From assembly GCF_050947875.1 (NCBI RefSeq), contig NC_134569.1, forward strand, positions 16,947,631 to 17,011,630: a stretch of DNA of 64,000 nt, in the 5' to 3' direction. Shown here piece after piece: positions 48,405-57,775 of this stretch (its first letter is position 1; each line of letters opens with the position of its first letter). The stretch comes from Dermacentor variabilis (Eukaryota > Arthropoda > Arachnida > Ixodida > Ixodidae). Below the pieces are notes generated by a model that searched no databases, had not been told where the DNA came from, and worked only from the letters and a program-made list of their open reading frames with translations. The translations under genes were made by a program, and so were the position numbers.

Positions 48405-48742
48405 CAGCGATTGCAACATTCATTCAAATAATTTTATCGAGTGCCATGTGATTTGGTGGGGCGGGCCTGAACCCGCCTAGGTTTCGGACAAGGGTTGTTG
48501 GCCCTTGGCGGCTGCCTCGGCTCGCAGGACGGTCCAGACTTGGTGCTGCAGGTCCGAGCTGAGCAACGCTGACTCCCTGCGCGCGCGGAGGCTGTCGCTC
48601 TTTGAGGCTGCATCACCTTTATTATGTATTATAGCCGTACATTCCCATAGAATATGCTCCAGGGTGGCTCAAGAGTCGCAATGTCTGCACTTGCCACTCG
48701 TGTATAAGTCTGGGTGTATTAGGTGCACGATAGCTGGACTCG
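48405..48742 (-). mobile_element. 3' end of an I-like LINE, distal part of a split copy
   Basis: Minus strand: HPDLYTSGKCRHCDS, a TGA stop, then ATLEHILWEC and a C-terminal tail ending in QQPLSET. This is the LINE zinc-finger tail with one in-frame stop. The 3' end shows GATAAAATTATTTGAATGAATG, i.e. a (GAAT)n-type tail at about 48,415. The frame is interrupted at 48,732-48,742 by the RTE insertion, and its upstream residues resume at 51,857. Confidence 0.85.
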
Positions 48743-48744
48743 AG

Positions 48745-48815
48745 GGTGCAGCGGTGGCGTAGAGGTAGAGCATCCGCCTCGCGTGCAAGAAGAACGTGGT
48801 TCGAATCTGGGTGCC
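48745..48815 (+). promoter_or_regulatory. tRNA-like internal promoter at the LINE 5' end
   Basis: It has an A-box-like TGGCGTAGAGGTAG, a tRNA-like middle (GCATCCGCCTCGCGTGCAAG) and a B box GGTTCGAATCT at 48,798-48,808. The 5' and 3' ends do not pair as an acceptor stem, so it is not a tRNA gene. It starts within 2-3 bases of the target duplication, so it is the 5' end of the inserted unit. A Pol III promoter role is inferred from the box motifs. Confidence 0.65.
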
Positions 48816-49109
48816 GCGCAATTTTCCACCGGATTAAAAAAGAATCCGCGTGTTGATAAAATTGCGTAAACAGGCCTGGAGTGCGGCCTGATCCCGGTGA
48901 CCAGAACCGGTAACGCACTTTCTCACCAGAGCAGGATTGACCAGCCTCGTGCAGTACTTGGCCACAACCTCCTACATGAATGCAACAATCAAACCCCGGC
49001 CCTCAGTCCCCAGGAGCTGCGAAGCAACTGACCACGGCGGCGGTCAGACCTGCGACGCAGCAGAGGGTGCTAAGAATCCCTGGCTCTAGACAGGCCGCCA
49101 TTGGAATCT

Positions 49110-51330
49110 GAACCTGGCAACGTTTAACGTCAGAACGTTATCTAGTGAGGCTAGTTTAGCAGTGCTATTGGAGGAATCAGAGGACAGTAAATAAGACAAA
49201 ATAGGGCTCAGTGAAGTTAGGAGGACGAAAGAAGCATATACAGTGCTGAAAAGCAGGCACGTCCTGTGCTACCGTGGCTTAGCGCAGAGACGAGAACTAG
49301 GAGTCGGATTCCTGATTAATAAGGATATAGCTGATAACATACAGGAATTCTATAGCTTTAACGAGAGGGTGGCAGGTCTTGTTGTGAAACTTAATAAGAG
49401 GTACAAATTGAAGACCGTACTGGTCTACGCCCCTACATCCAGTCATGATGACCAGGAAGTCGAAAGCTTCTATGAAGACGTGGAATCGGCGATGGGTAAA
49501 GTCAAAACAAAATACACTATACTGATAGGCGACTTCAATGCCAGGGTAGGCAAGAAGCAGGCTGGAGACAAGTCAGTGGGGGAATATGGCATAGGCTCTA
49601 GGAATAGCAGGGGAGAGTTATTAGTAGAACAGAAGCATATACAGTGCTGAAAAGCGGGCACGTCCTGTGCTACCAGGGCTTAGCGGAGAGACGAGAACTA
49701 GGAGTCGGATTCCTGATTAATAAGGATATAGCTGGTAACATACAGGAATTCTATAGCATTAACGAGAGGGTGGCAGGCCTTGTTGTGAATACAAATACTG
49801 GCAGAACTTTCCAAGTTAATCAACAGGCGTAAGATAGCTGACATAAGGAAGTATAATATGGATAGAATTGAGCACGCTCTCAGGAACGGAGGAAGTCTAA
49901 AAGCAGTGAAGAAGAAACTAGGAATAGGCAAGAATCAAATGTGTGCGTTAAGAGACAAAGCCGGCAATATCATTACTAATATGGATAAGATAGTTCAAGT
50001 GGCTGAGGAGTTCTATAGAGATTCATACAGTACCAGTGGCACCCACGACGATATTAGAAGAGGGAATAGTCTAGAGGAATTTGACAGCACACAAGTAACG
50101 CCGGAAGAAGCAAAGAAAGCCTTGGGAGCTATGCAAAGGGGGAAGGCTGCTGGGGAGGATCAGGTAACAGCAGATTTGTTGAAGGATGGTGGGCAGATTG
50201 TTCTACAAAAACTGGCCGCCCTGTATACGCAATGCCTCATGACCTCGACCGTACCGGCAACTTGGAAGAACGAACACATTATCTTAATCCATAAGAAAGA
50301 CGACGCCAAAGACTTGAAAAATTATAGACCGATCAGCTTACTGTCAGTTACCTACAAAGTATTTAGTAAGGTAATCGCAAATAGAATCAGGAACACCTTA
50401 GACTTCTGTCAACCAAAGGACCAGGCAGGATTCCGTAAAGGCTACTCAGCAATAGACCATATTCACACTATCAATCAGGTGATAGAGAAATGTGCGAAAT
50501 ATAACCAACCCTTATATATAGCTTTCATTGATTACGAGAAAGCGTTTGATTCAGTCGAAACCTCAGCAGTCATGCAGGCATTACGGAATCAGAATGTAGA
50601 CGAGCCGTATGTAAGAACACTGAAAGATATATATAGCGACTCCACAGCCACCGTAGTCCTCCATAAAGAAAGCAACAAAATCCCAATAAAGAAGGGCGTC
50701 AGGCAGGGAGATACGATCTCTCCAATGCTATTCACAGCGTGTTTACAAGAGGTATTCAGAGACCTGGATTGGGAAGAATTGGGGATAAGAGTTAATGGAG
50801 AATGTCTGAGTAACCTGCGATTCGCTGATGATATTGCCTTGCTTACTAACTCAGGGGACCAATTGCAATGCATGCTCACTGGCCTGGAGAGGCAAAGCAG
50901 AAGAGTGGGTCTAAAAATTAATCTGCAGAAAACTAAAGTAATGTTTAACAGTCTCGGAAGAGAACAGCAGTTTACGATAGGTAGCGAGGCACTGGAAGTG
51001 GTAAGGGAATACATCTAGTTAGGGCAGGTAGTGACCGCTGATCCAGATCATGAGACTGAAATAATCAGAAGAATAAGAATGGGCTAGGGTGCGTTTGGCA
51101 GGAATTCTCAGATCAGGAACAGCAGGTTGGCATTATCCCTCAAGAGAAAAGTGTATAATAGCTGTGTCTTACCAGCATTCACCTACGCGGCAGAAACCTG
51201 GAGGCTTACGAAAAGGGTTCTACTTAAATTGAGGACGACGCAACAAACTATGGAAAGAAGAATGATGGGTGTAACGTTAACAGATAAGAAAAGAGCAGAT
51301 TGGGGTGAAGGAACAAACGCGAGTTAATGA
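49110..51330 (+). pseudogene. RTE LINE ORF (endonuclease-reverse transcriptase), rearranged
   Basis: The endonuclease is recognisable from about 49,200: RHVLCYRGLAQRRELGVGF, YAPTSSHDDQEVESFYEDV, and the GDFNARVG metal-site motif at 49,528. A 158-bp segment (49,231-49,388) recurs at 49,632-49,789, and the endonuclease C terminus with its SDH motif is missing at that junction. The RT frame at 49,858-51,018 has GKAAGEDQ, YRPISLLS, GFRKGYSAIDHI, YEKAFDSV, GVRQGDTISPMLF and the catalytic FADD at 50,821-50,832. A TAG at 51,016-51,018 truncates it, and C-terminal residues (SCVLPAFTYAAETWRLTKR) continue afterwards. It is not coding-competent. Confidence 0.92.
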
Positions 51331-51387
51331 CATTTTAGATGAAATCAAGAAAAAGAAATGGGGGGGGGGGGGGCATGGGCAGGACAT

Positions 51388-51647
51388 GTAATGAGGAGGG
51401 AAAAAATTATGGAGTTTTACGTGCCAAAACCACTTTCTGATTATGAGGCACGCCGTAGTGGGAGACTCCGGAAATTTCGACCACCTGGGGTTCTTTAACG
51501 TGCACCTAAATCTAAGCACACGGCTGTTTTCGCATTTTGCCCCCATCGAAATGCGGCCGCCGTGGCCGGGATTCGATCCCGCGACCTCGTGCTCAGCAGC
51601 CTAACACCATAGCCACTGAGCAACCATGGCGGGTAATGAGGAGGGAA
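51388..51647 (-). mobile_element. Ruka-like SINE inserted in the RTE LINE, 15-bp target duplication
   Basis: The SINE body 51,403-51,632 is flanked by GTAATGAGGAGGGAA at 51,388-51,402 and 51,633-51,647. On the minus strand the head has GGTTGCTCAGTGGCTATGG and the B box GGATCGAATCCC, with the same body phrases as the + strand copy at 27,958. Its T-rich tail lies at about 51,403. The insertion post-dates the RTE element. Confidence 0.93.
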
Positions 51648-51856
51648 GAAAAGCGATGGTCATTAAGGATTGCTAAATAGATTCCAAAAGAAGGGAAGCG
51701 GAGCAGGAGGCGGCAGAAAGTTAGGTGGGCGGATGAGATTAAGAAGTTTGCAGGAACAACATGGCCACAATTAGCACATGACCGGGGTAGTTGGAGAAGT
51801 ATGGGAGAGGCATTCGCCCTTCAGTGGGCGTAGCCAGGCTCATGATGATGATGATG

Positions 51857-51925
51857 AGCTGGACTCGGATACGATCTGGATTTTAACTGCCACCATTCGA
51901 CAGACAAACTTTTGCTTAATTCCGG
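51857..51925 (-). mobile_element. Proximal part of the I-like LINE split by the RTE insertion
   Basis: On the minus strand the frame reads WWQLKSRSYPSP directly before the target duplication. After the 3.1-kb insert the same protein continues as IVHLIHPDLYTSGKC at 48,740 and below. The spacing and pattern match the equivalent region of the LINE at 4.6-8.1 kb (WRRL....YPHLSRLHAIYPDSY). The upstream limit is unclear. Confidence 0.75.
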
Positions 51926-52249
51926 TAGCGGCGGCTGGAGTGTGCATAAGTTAGGTGCCGACAAGGGTAAAACGAAAAATTCGTGGCAGCGTAATGTTAT
52001 TCTTGAAATGTGCACAGGGCAATGAGACTGTGCCTTCGTAGATGTTTTTATAAAGTGAACATTACACGTTCTGTTTTCTTGTCACGGCAATGGACGTCGT
52101 GACGCGTGAAGTCGAAATGTTAATTGGCGTCTCATGTGGCGCTCGGTGCAAGGTAATTTCTTTAATTCGGTGTGCATGTCGAAGGAACAGGCACACAGAA
52201 TGTCAGAATGTGCATGTCGAAGGAAAGTTTTACAAAGCATATGAGGTGG

Positions 52250-52415
52250 AAACCATGAGGTGGAAATCGGAGGAGGGTATGGCGAAAGGGTGAGCAGGAA
52301 AGCGGAGTGTCGGCGGCGACCAGGCATGCGGCCAGCGCGGAAATAAAGCGCTGGCGTAGGCTTCGGATCCACTGCTCATGCGTTACTTGGACTGCGGTGC
52401 CGCCGCCGCTATTGG
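52250..52415 (-). mobile_element. tRNA-headed SINE, family C copy 2
   Basis: It shares with 8,940-9,155 the body phrases GGCGAAAGGG, GAGGAAAGCGGAGTG/CAGGAAAGCGGAGTG and AAAGCGC(C/T)GGCGTAGG, followed by a decayed B box. The head, near 52,400, is more decayed than in copy 1. Confidence 0.55.
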
Positions 52416-52419
52416 CGGC

Positions 52420-53980
52420 GAGAACTTGGAGTGGCGCCCTCTCGCGAGTGACGTCGCGGCCGTGATCTCATGGCGTCACGCTCTCTCCGGCTCGCTCGGC
52501 TGCCGCGCGCGCTCGTTCCTTCGTGTATGCTTGGGGTACGGGTGGCTCGAACCGTACTTATTGAAGGATATGTCATTTTCTTTCTTTCAACTGCCATGCC
52601 TGAACGACGGTTACTTCTTCAAAAGCGCGTGAGCCAAGAGAATTTGCGGCTTGGATATCGCAAGCTATGTAGCGTTGAAGGGGTCTATGGTTTAGCGATG
52701 CATATATGCCCCGTGTCTGTCCATAAGTATTGCGTAAAAACAATGTCTCCAAATTCAGCACGCGAAGTTGTGTATGATGCTTCGCTGAACGCTTAACATT
52801 CCCTTAGTACTTAGCTATGGGAGACATTGCAATTTATACGGAAGAAAAATCTTAGTATTTGGGGTCAGCATGTTACCCGCGTTAGAAAGACACTGCCCAG
52901 CGAAGCTGTCATCGTGATTCTTATTACTCTGGTGCGTTGTTCTAGTCAAATACGGCCTATTTATTAATGAGCAAAAGAAAGAGTTAGGCGCGCATTTTGA
53001 ATGAAAAATTTGCTCGTACTTTCATAGGTCTTGGAAACAGGTCCCATAAAACGAATTGCTCATGGCTGCTAACACGATGGCGCGTCATGTAGAGTATTAA
53101 TATAGTTAACTCACAAATACCATAACAGCAGTGACCTGAAAGAAAACTATCGTGGTTAAGATCGAGAGCCAATCAATTGCAAGGGATGAAATGTTTCATG
53201 GTGGCCCTCAGTCACCTTTATCGACAATATGGCACACCCCTCACGCAACGGTAGCAACCGATTGTCGTTATGGCGAGGCACGCATTGTTCGCGAAAGCCA
53301 TCAGTTCACTATACCTTCGAATTTAAACCATGAAGCAGTTCTTTACAGCGCCAGTTGCAATGCCCACAGTATACTCGACGTACTACAACGCAGCTTACGG
53401 TGCCTAGGAAAGGAAAATTCAAACGCCTTCTGCCTCACCATGACTCGATCCAGCCTTGTTCAATTATACAAACGGAGAACTATTCGCTTCGTCAGTACAT
53501 AAAAGATAACCTCGCAAACTTACATAAGGAAGACACCACAAGCCTCGCCTATTTCACTTGATTTTTCACCCTCCACCGGGGAATTATGATAATGTCAATA
53601 TGTCCCATACTACTAATGAATGACGCTTCGGCTTCTTTCTGGTTGTAGACATACGGTCAAAAATGCATATTTCACTAAAATATTTGGGCCGAGCAGGCTG
53701 TGTCAGTGCGCCAAAGGGATTCGTCATGTATATTGCTCAAGCAACAAACACCAGTAAATTGCCCACGCGAGTTGTACGTGTAGCACGGAAAAGGGAATAT
53801 ATATTGGTACATTCCTTTTCGTATTCTCCAAACAGCTGTAAGCCTCAATTAGCTTCAATCGAAATTGCCGCCACTTAAAGTAAACACGTGAAGAACCGCC
53901 TAATTTTGAGCAGGTAAAGAAGCAAGTGGTGCCAGTATAACGTAAACTGCAGTGTTAGTTAAGTCCTAGTGTTCCTTCTC
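52420..53980. other. No gene recognised
   Basis: A 116-codon + strand ORF at 53,152-53,502 has no recognisable motif or signal. The rest is unremarkable intronic sequence. Confidence 0.45.
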
Positions 53981-53984
53981 GTAG

Positions 53985-54250
53985 CTAATAGAGAATGCGC
54001 TCCGCACGAGCCGCGCGATCCCGTGTTCAAGCTTTCTTTTTGCACAATCAGCGACGCGCCCGGTGTAAATGCTCTGCCTGCCGCTGCTGCTAAACGAGCT
54101 GCCCGAGCGAAGGCTCAGCGCCACCGCCGAGAGCACCCTCGCGTTCAGAATCAAATTCTTTGCCACAATATATCACGAATTCAAAACACCTAAAGATGAC
54201 ATTCGCTGCTGCCAGATCGGGACCCATATTCGGAGAATGTCATTTACGTA
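53985..54250 (+). repeat. Dispersed repeat, copy 2, with short basic ORF
   Basis: Partner of 12,035-12,300. The readings AAAAKRAARAKAQRHRREHP and QNQILCHNISRIQNT match copy 1 over about 40 residues, and nucleotide similarity extends on both sides. Copy 2 has lost the ATG equivalent. Confidence 0.65.
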
Positions 54251-54435
54251 AGAACATTTTCTCATTGGCCTTCGTTAGGACGTCGGACGCTATAGCGATC
54301 GGGATGAAAATGAGACCATTACTGCGGTGGTGGTCAGTCATTGAGAGCACTTTAAGAAAATTAGATTCTTAGTATTGCGTGCCACACCCACGATATCATC
54401 ATGAAATATGCGTAGGCGGTGTCTACGAATTAATT

Positions 54436-54530
54436 TTGACCACCTGGGGTTCTTGAAAGGCGCACGCAATACACGGTACACGGGCGTTTTTGCATCCCCA
54501 GCTCATCGAAATGCGGCTGCGGTGGTCAAA
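54436..54530 (-). mobile_element. Ruka-like SINE fragment, head missing
   Basis: It contains the inverted body phrases GACCACCTGGGGTTCTT, ACACGGGCGTTTTTGCAT and TCGAAATGCGGC. The tRNA-like part is absent. Confidence 0.75.
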
Positions 54531-54584
54531 ATATGACGTGATGGTGACCGCCATGTCATACAGATATAATGAACTAGAATATGC

Positions 54585-55329
54585 ACCTTTTTTTTTTATT
54601 CACATACCTTAAGGGCCCTTTACGGGCATTACCATAGGGGGTTAAAAAAAAAAAAACCGATGAAGTGAGCATATTGCATAACACTGAAAAATCAGAAAAG
54701 CATAAACAAACATGCACTCAGGAAAACAGGGAACATATCTGGATAAAAGAAGTGTTTGAGAACACGTACACACGTGGACTACAATGCTCAAGACAATGTA
54801 AAAAAGAATACACTTCTGATAATAATCTATTAAGGACCAGCATAGAGTAAGCGCTTGAGTTTGTTCACAAATGCGTCGTAATTATTTTCGGGAACGATTT
54901 CTGCACGTAGTTTATTCCAATGATAAATGGCAAGGAACAATGGCGAATGACGCATAAGTTTGGTATGAGCTATCTTGGGTTGCACTTTGAGGCAGTGGTC
55001 TAATCGGGGCAAAATGCGATGTGCTGGTTTGATATGAGAGCCTGTGAACGTAATAGGATTGTAATAGGATTGTAATGTAATAGGATTGTAATAGAGCTTG
55101 TGAAAGTGACCAGCCGGTGTGCGAAAATAGAGAGAGTAGGAGTGTAAGAACAATCTCCTGTTCGAGCATCGTCGGCTACAGGGTCGTTTGCTCGTGTGCT
55201 GGACGCAGCCCCGTAGACCCTGCTTCTTATACGCTTCCAACGAAAGCACAAATTCGCACATGACCTTTTGAGTAAGCTCCGCGCGACTCCCATTTGCTAC
55301 GATTGACCGTCGTCTTCTGTGGTTCCTAG
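54585..55329 (-). mobile_element. 3' end of a CR1/Jockey-like LINE
   Basis: Minus strand: LPRLDHCLKVQPKIAHTKLM, SPLFLAIYHWNKLRAEIV, FVNKLKRLL and a stop at 54,830. The WN.L...I.......F..KLK.LL pattern is typical of the C terminus of such RTs. The 3' UTR ends GGGCCCTTAAGGTATGTGAA followed by TAAAAAAAAA at about 54,590. Tandem copies of GTAATAGGATT (55,050-55,095) interrupt the coding part. The 5' truncation point abuts the palindrome at 55,330. Confidence 0.7.
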
Positions 55330-55459
55330 TTGACATAAAAATTGTTACAGCGCAAACACATTGCAACCACAAAGTAAGAGGGACGGGACACAGCGCTTGT
55401 GTCCCGTCCTTCTTACTTTGTGGTTGCATGTGTTTGCGCTGTAACAATTTTTATGTCAA
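55330..55459. repeat. 130-bp near-perfect palindrome centred on AGCGCT
   Basis: The arms 55,330-55,394 and 55,395-55,459 are complementary with only a few mismatches or single-base indels and essentially no loop. The centre is ACAGCGCTTGTG. The outer end reads TTGACATAAAAATTGTTACA. Both ends lie at element boundaries. Confidence 0.93.
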
Positions 55460-56380
55460 GTATGCACCAACTCGCCCAGAAAGAAGTTTTAATGAACTTC
55501 CGTGGTTCCTGCGCGCGAAAAATTGTTACAATGGTCGGGGACAAGAAACAGATTAAATGGGCTATGTCGCTTTGCAAAAAATAGCCTGTAGCAGACGATG
55601 TTCGGAACAGAACATATGTACTATACTCGGCACGCATGCGCCTACTCCTCCTATTTTCGCAGGTGCGTTCAGTGGCCCGGAGCTGTAATCATTAGAGTGC
55701 TCCCACATCTTTCATAATATAGTGCTAGCGTTGAACGCATGACATGTCAGTGGCCTTTAGCGATCAGATCGGACACAGTAGGCGCAAGCGCACAGAGTAC
55801 TGTATTCTGCAATGCGATCGTCATTCTGCTACACTGTTCACTTGAGGAGAAAACACTCCCTGTCGATGTTACCTGTGTGGTCCTGTTTGCAAAAACCGGT
55901 GTTAAGCAGAACACGTGCACAACTAATGGTACATTCGGCTGGTTTTTGAGCGCTCGCAACACGTTCGGTTGGTGCCTCCAGAGCTCGGAGGCGCTGTGTC
56001 TTCGACCTGAGAGCGCGGCCCAGATTTTTCGGAGTTCCGGTGATGTGACTGCTGCACTTTCCATTGGCCATGCGTCTGCAGCAAAAGTGTAGTATAGTGA
56101 AAATGCAGGTCCGTGCTCTTGGTCATTCATGTTTGTTTACATCAGAAGCGCTGGCATGCTTCTTCGATCTTCGATCGGCCGATAGAAGCCGTACGTTCGG
56201 TTTGGGCACGCTTTCATTTGCTCCTATGTAGAGCGGGCTCCTAGTCGGAGCGCGGTAAACCAGCCGAATGTACATGCCAGCGTGTCTGTGTCATCTACAA
56301 GGAGCTTTCCATATTTCTTTAAGGCGGTAGCATTCTTAAGGTGCTTCGAGCATCTTCCGGGGGCTATGTTTGTATATTTG
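55460..56380. other. No gene recognised
   Basis: Overlapping ORFs on both strands at 55.74-56.13 kb have no domain. Confidence 0.5.
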
Positions 56381-56384
56381 GATC

Positions 56385-56810
56385 TATGGACGAGTATCTG
56401 TTTTCCCGTCTAACTTGCTCCCTGGGTAGTCCGTGGTCGCGTGGGTGGCGCATCGGGCTGCTGTGCTTAAAAGAAGGTTCGAAACCAACCGTCGGACCGA
56501 CTTGGGCCACTGGGTATGTGCAACTGAGTGTGCGGCAGGCGAGGAAACAGTTGGTCGCAGGCACCGGCGCGCCACGCTCCTCGTCCACGCGCAGACTTCT
56601 TGGGAGTGCCACTGGATGGCGCAGTTTGCCCAGAAAGAAACCGCAGAGAGGAGCCTGGTTGCCGCTTGGCATCTCGGAGGCCATGCGCAGCCTTCGCGGC
56701 AGCGACGGTAGATGGCGCCGAGTGCTCTTAGAGATGCGCGAACTCGCCAATCCCGCGTGTTGTATATCGTACATTGGCGTGATTGTAGCGGTGGTTGTGC
56801 CTTGCACAGA
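56385..56810 (+). mobile_element. tRNA-headed SINE, family E
   Basis: The head has GTGGTCGCGTGGGTGGCGCATCGGG (split here: GTGGTCGCGTGG, then GTGGCGCATCGGG) as an A-box region and GGTTCGAAACC as the B box at about 56,477-56,487. A body of over 300 bp with no coding potential follows. Boundaries are estimated; no target duplication was found. Confidence 0.55.
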
Positions 56811-57322
56811 ACCCAGTCAATATTTCCGCGCGGTGAACATGAAATGACACACTGAGCACATTACGTTTGTTGTTAACAAAAACTATATGCAATTTCAAAA
56901 CTGGTCATGGTGCTAAGTATGAGTGAAATTGTAAGATTTCTGAAAATAAGCTGCAGTTTTGAGGCGTCAGTATATAAAACTTAAGTGCTAGCTTAACGGT
57001 GTTTTGACTAAGGCGTCTATAGAATATGTTAATTTAGGGTACGGACGACGACGAGCGGAAGACAGTGCACCGTTACAGTTTCTTCCCAAGTTCGCAAAGT
57101 TGTTCGTGCGTAAGATTGTTCCGAGAGGGGCCGGCCTTGGCGAACTCCTTTTTGAGAACCGCTTTTATGATCTACAGTTGGCAGACAAGTCTCATTAATC
57201 ATGACGATGACGTAAAAGGCGCCAGCACTTGATAAATTGCCGGTATTTACTAAAGAAAGAGGTATTGCGAATTCTCCCCCTCGCTAGTCATATCCTCTAC
57301 AGCATGTTGCCTTTATCCGCAG

Positions 57323-57740
57323 GTGGGCCCTCGTGGCAGTGGCTGCCGCACTGCTGTCGACACCAGGCCTGGCGGAGGACCCGGCGCGGATGAAACGCCA
57401 GTCACGGCCGCCGCAAGACCCTTCGCACGACCCCAACTATAGCGTGTTCGTGCGGGCGCTGCCGCCGAACGCCAACCCTCCCGCAGGGCCCCAGCCGCCT
57501 AACAGTCCGGTCCGCTTCGCGAACGACTTCGCCCAACCCGTGCAGCAGTCGCCACCGCCCCAGTTCTCGGTACGCAACCAGCCTCAGTACCAATTCCAGC
57601 AACAGCCGCAGCAACAGCCGCAGCAGCAGCCGCAGCAGCAGCAACAGCAGCCGCAGCAGCAACAACAGCAGCCGCAGCAGCAGCTGCAGTTCCAGTTCAA
57701 CCGTCAACAGCAGTCGCTGTCTCCACAACAGCTCTTACTT

Positions 57741-57775
<35 letters not shown>

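Larger units (their letters stand above)
48732..51867 (+). mobile_element. RTE-clade LINE with tRNA-like 5' head and 11-bp target duplication
   Basis: Body 48,743-51,856. Identical AGCTGGACTCG flanks it at 48,732-48,742 and 51,857-51,867. The insertion breaks the reading frame of an older LINE tail, which is continuous once the insert is set aside. The insert begins with tRNA-like sequence, followed by a leader of about 280 nt, an RTE-type endonuclease, a rearranged middle, the reverse transcriptase and a short C terminus. It ends with the (ATG)n tail typical of RTE elements (about 51,842-51,856). A SINE (51,403-51,632) and a 14-base G run (51,360-51,373) lie in the 3' part. Confidence 0.92.

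Noticed and set aside
53152..53502. 116-codon + strand ORF in the intron
   Set aside because: No motif, signal peptide or flanking splice pattern strong enough to support an exon.
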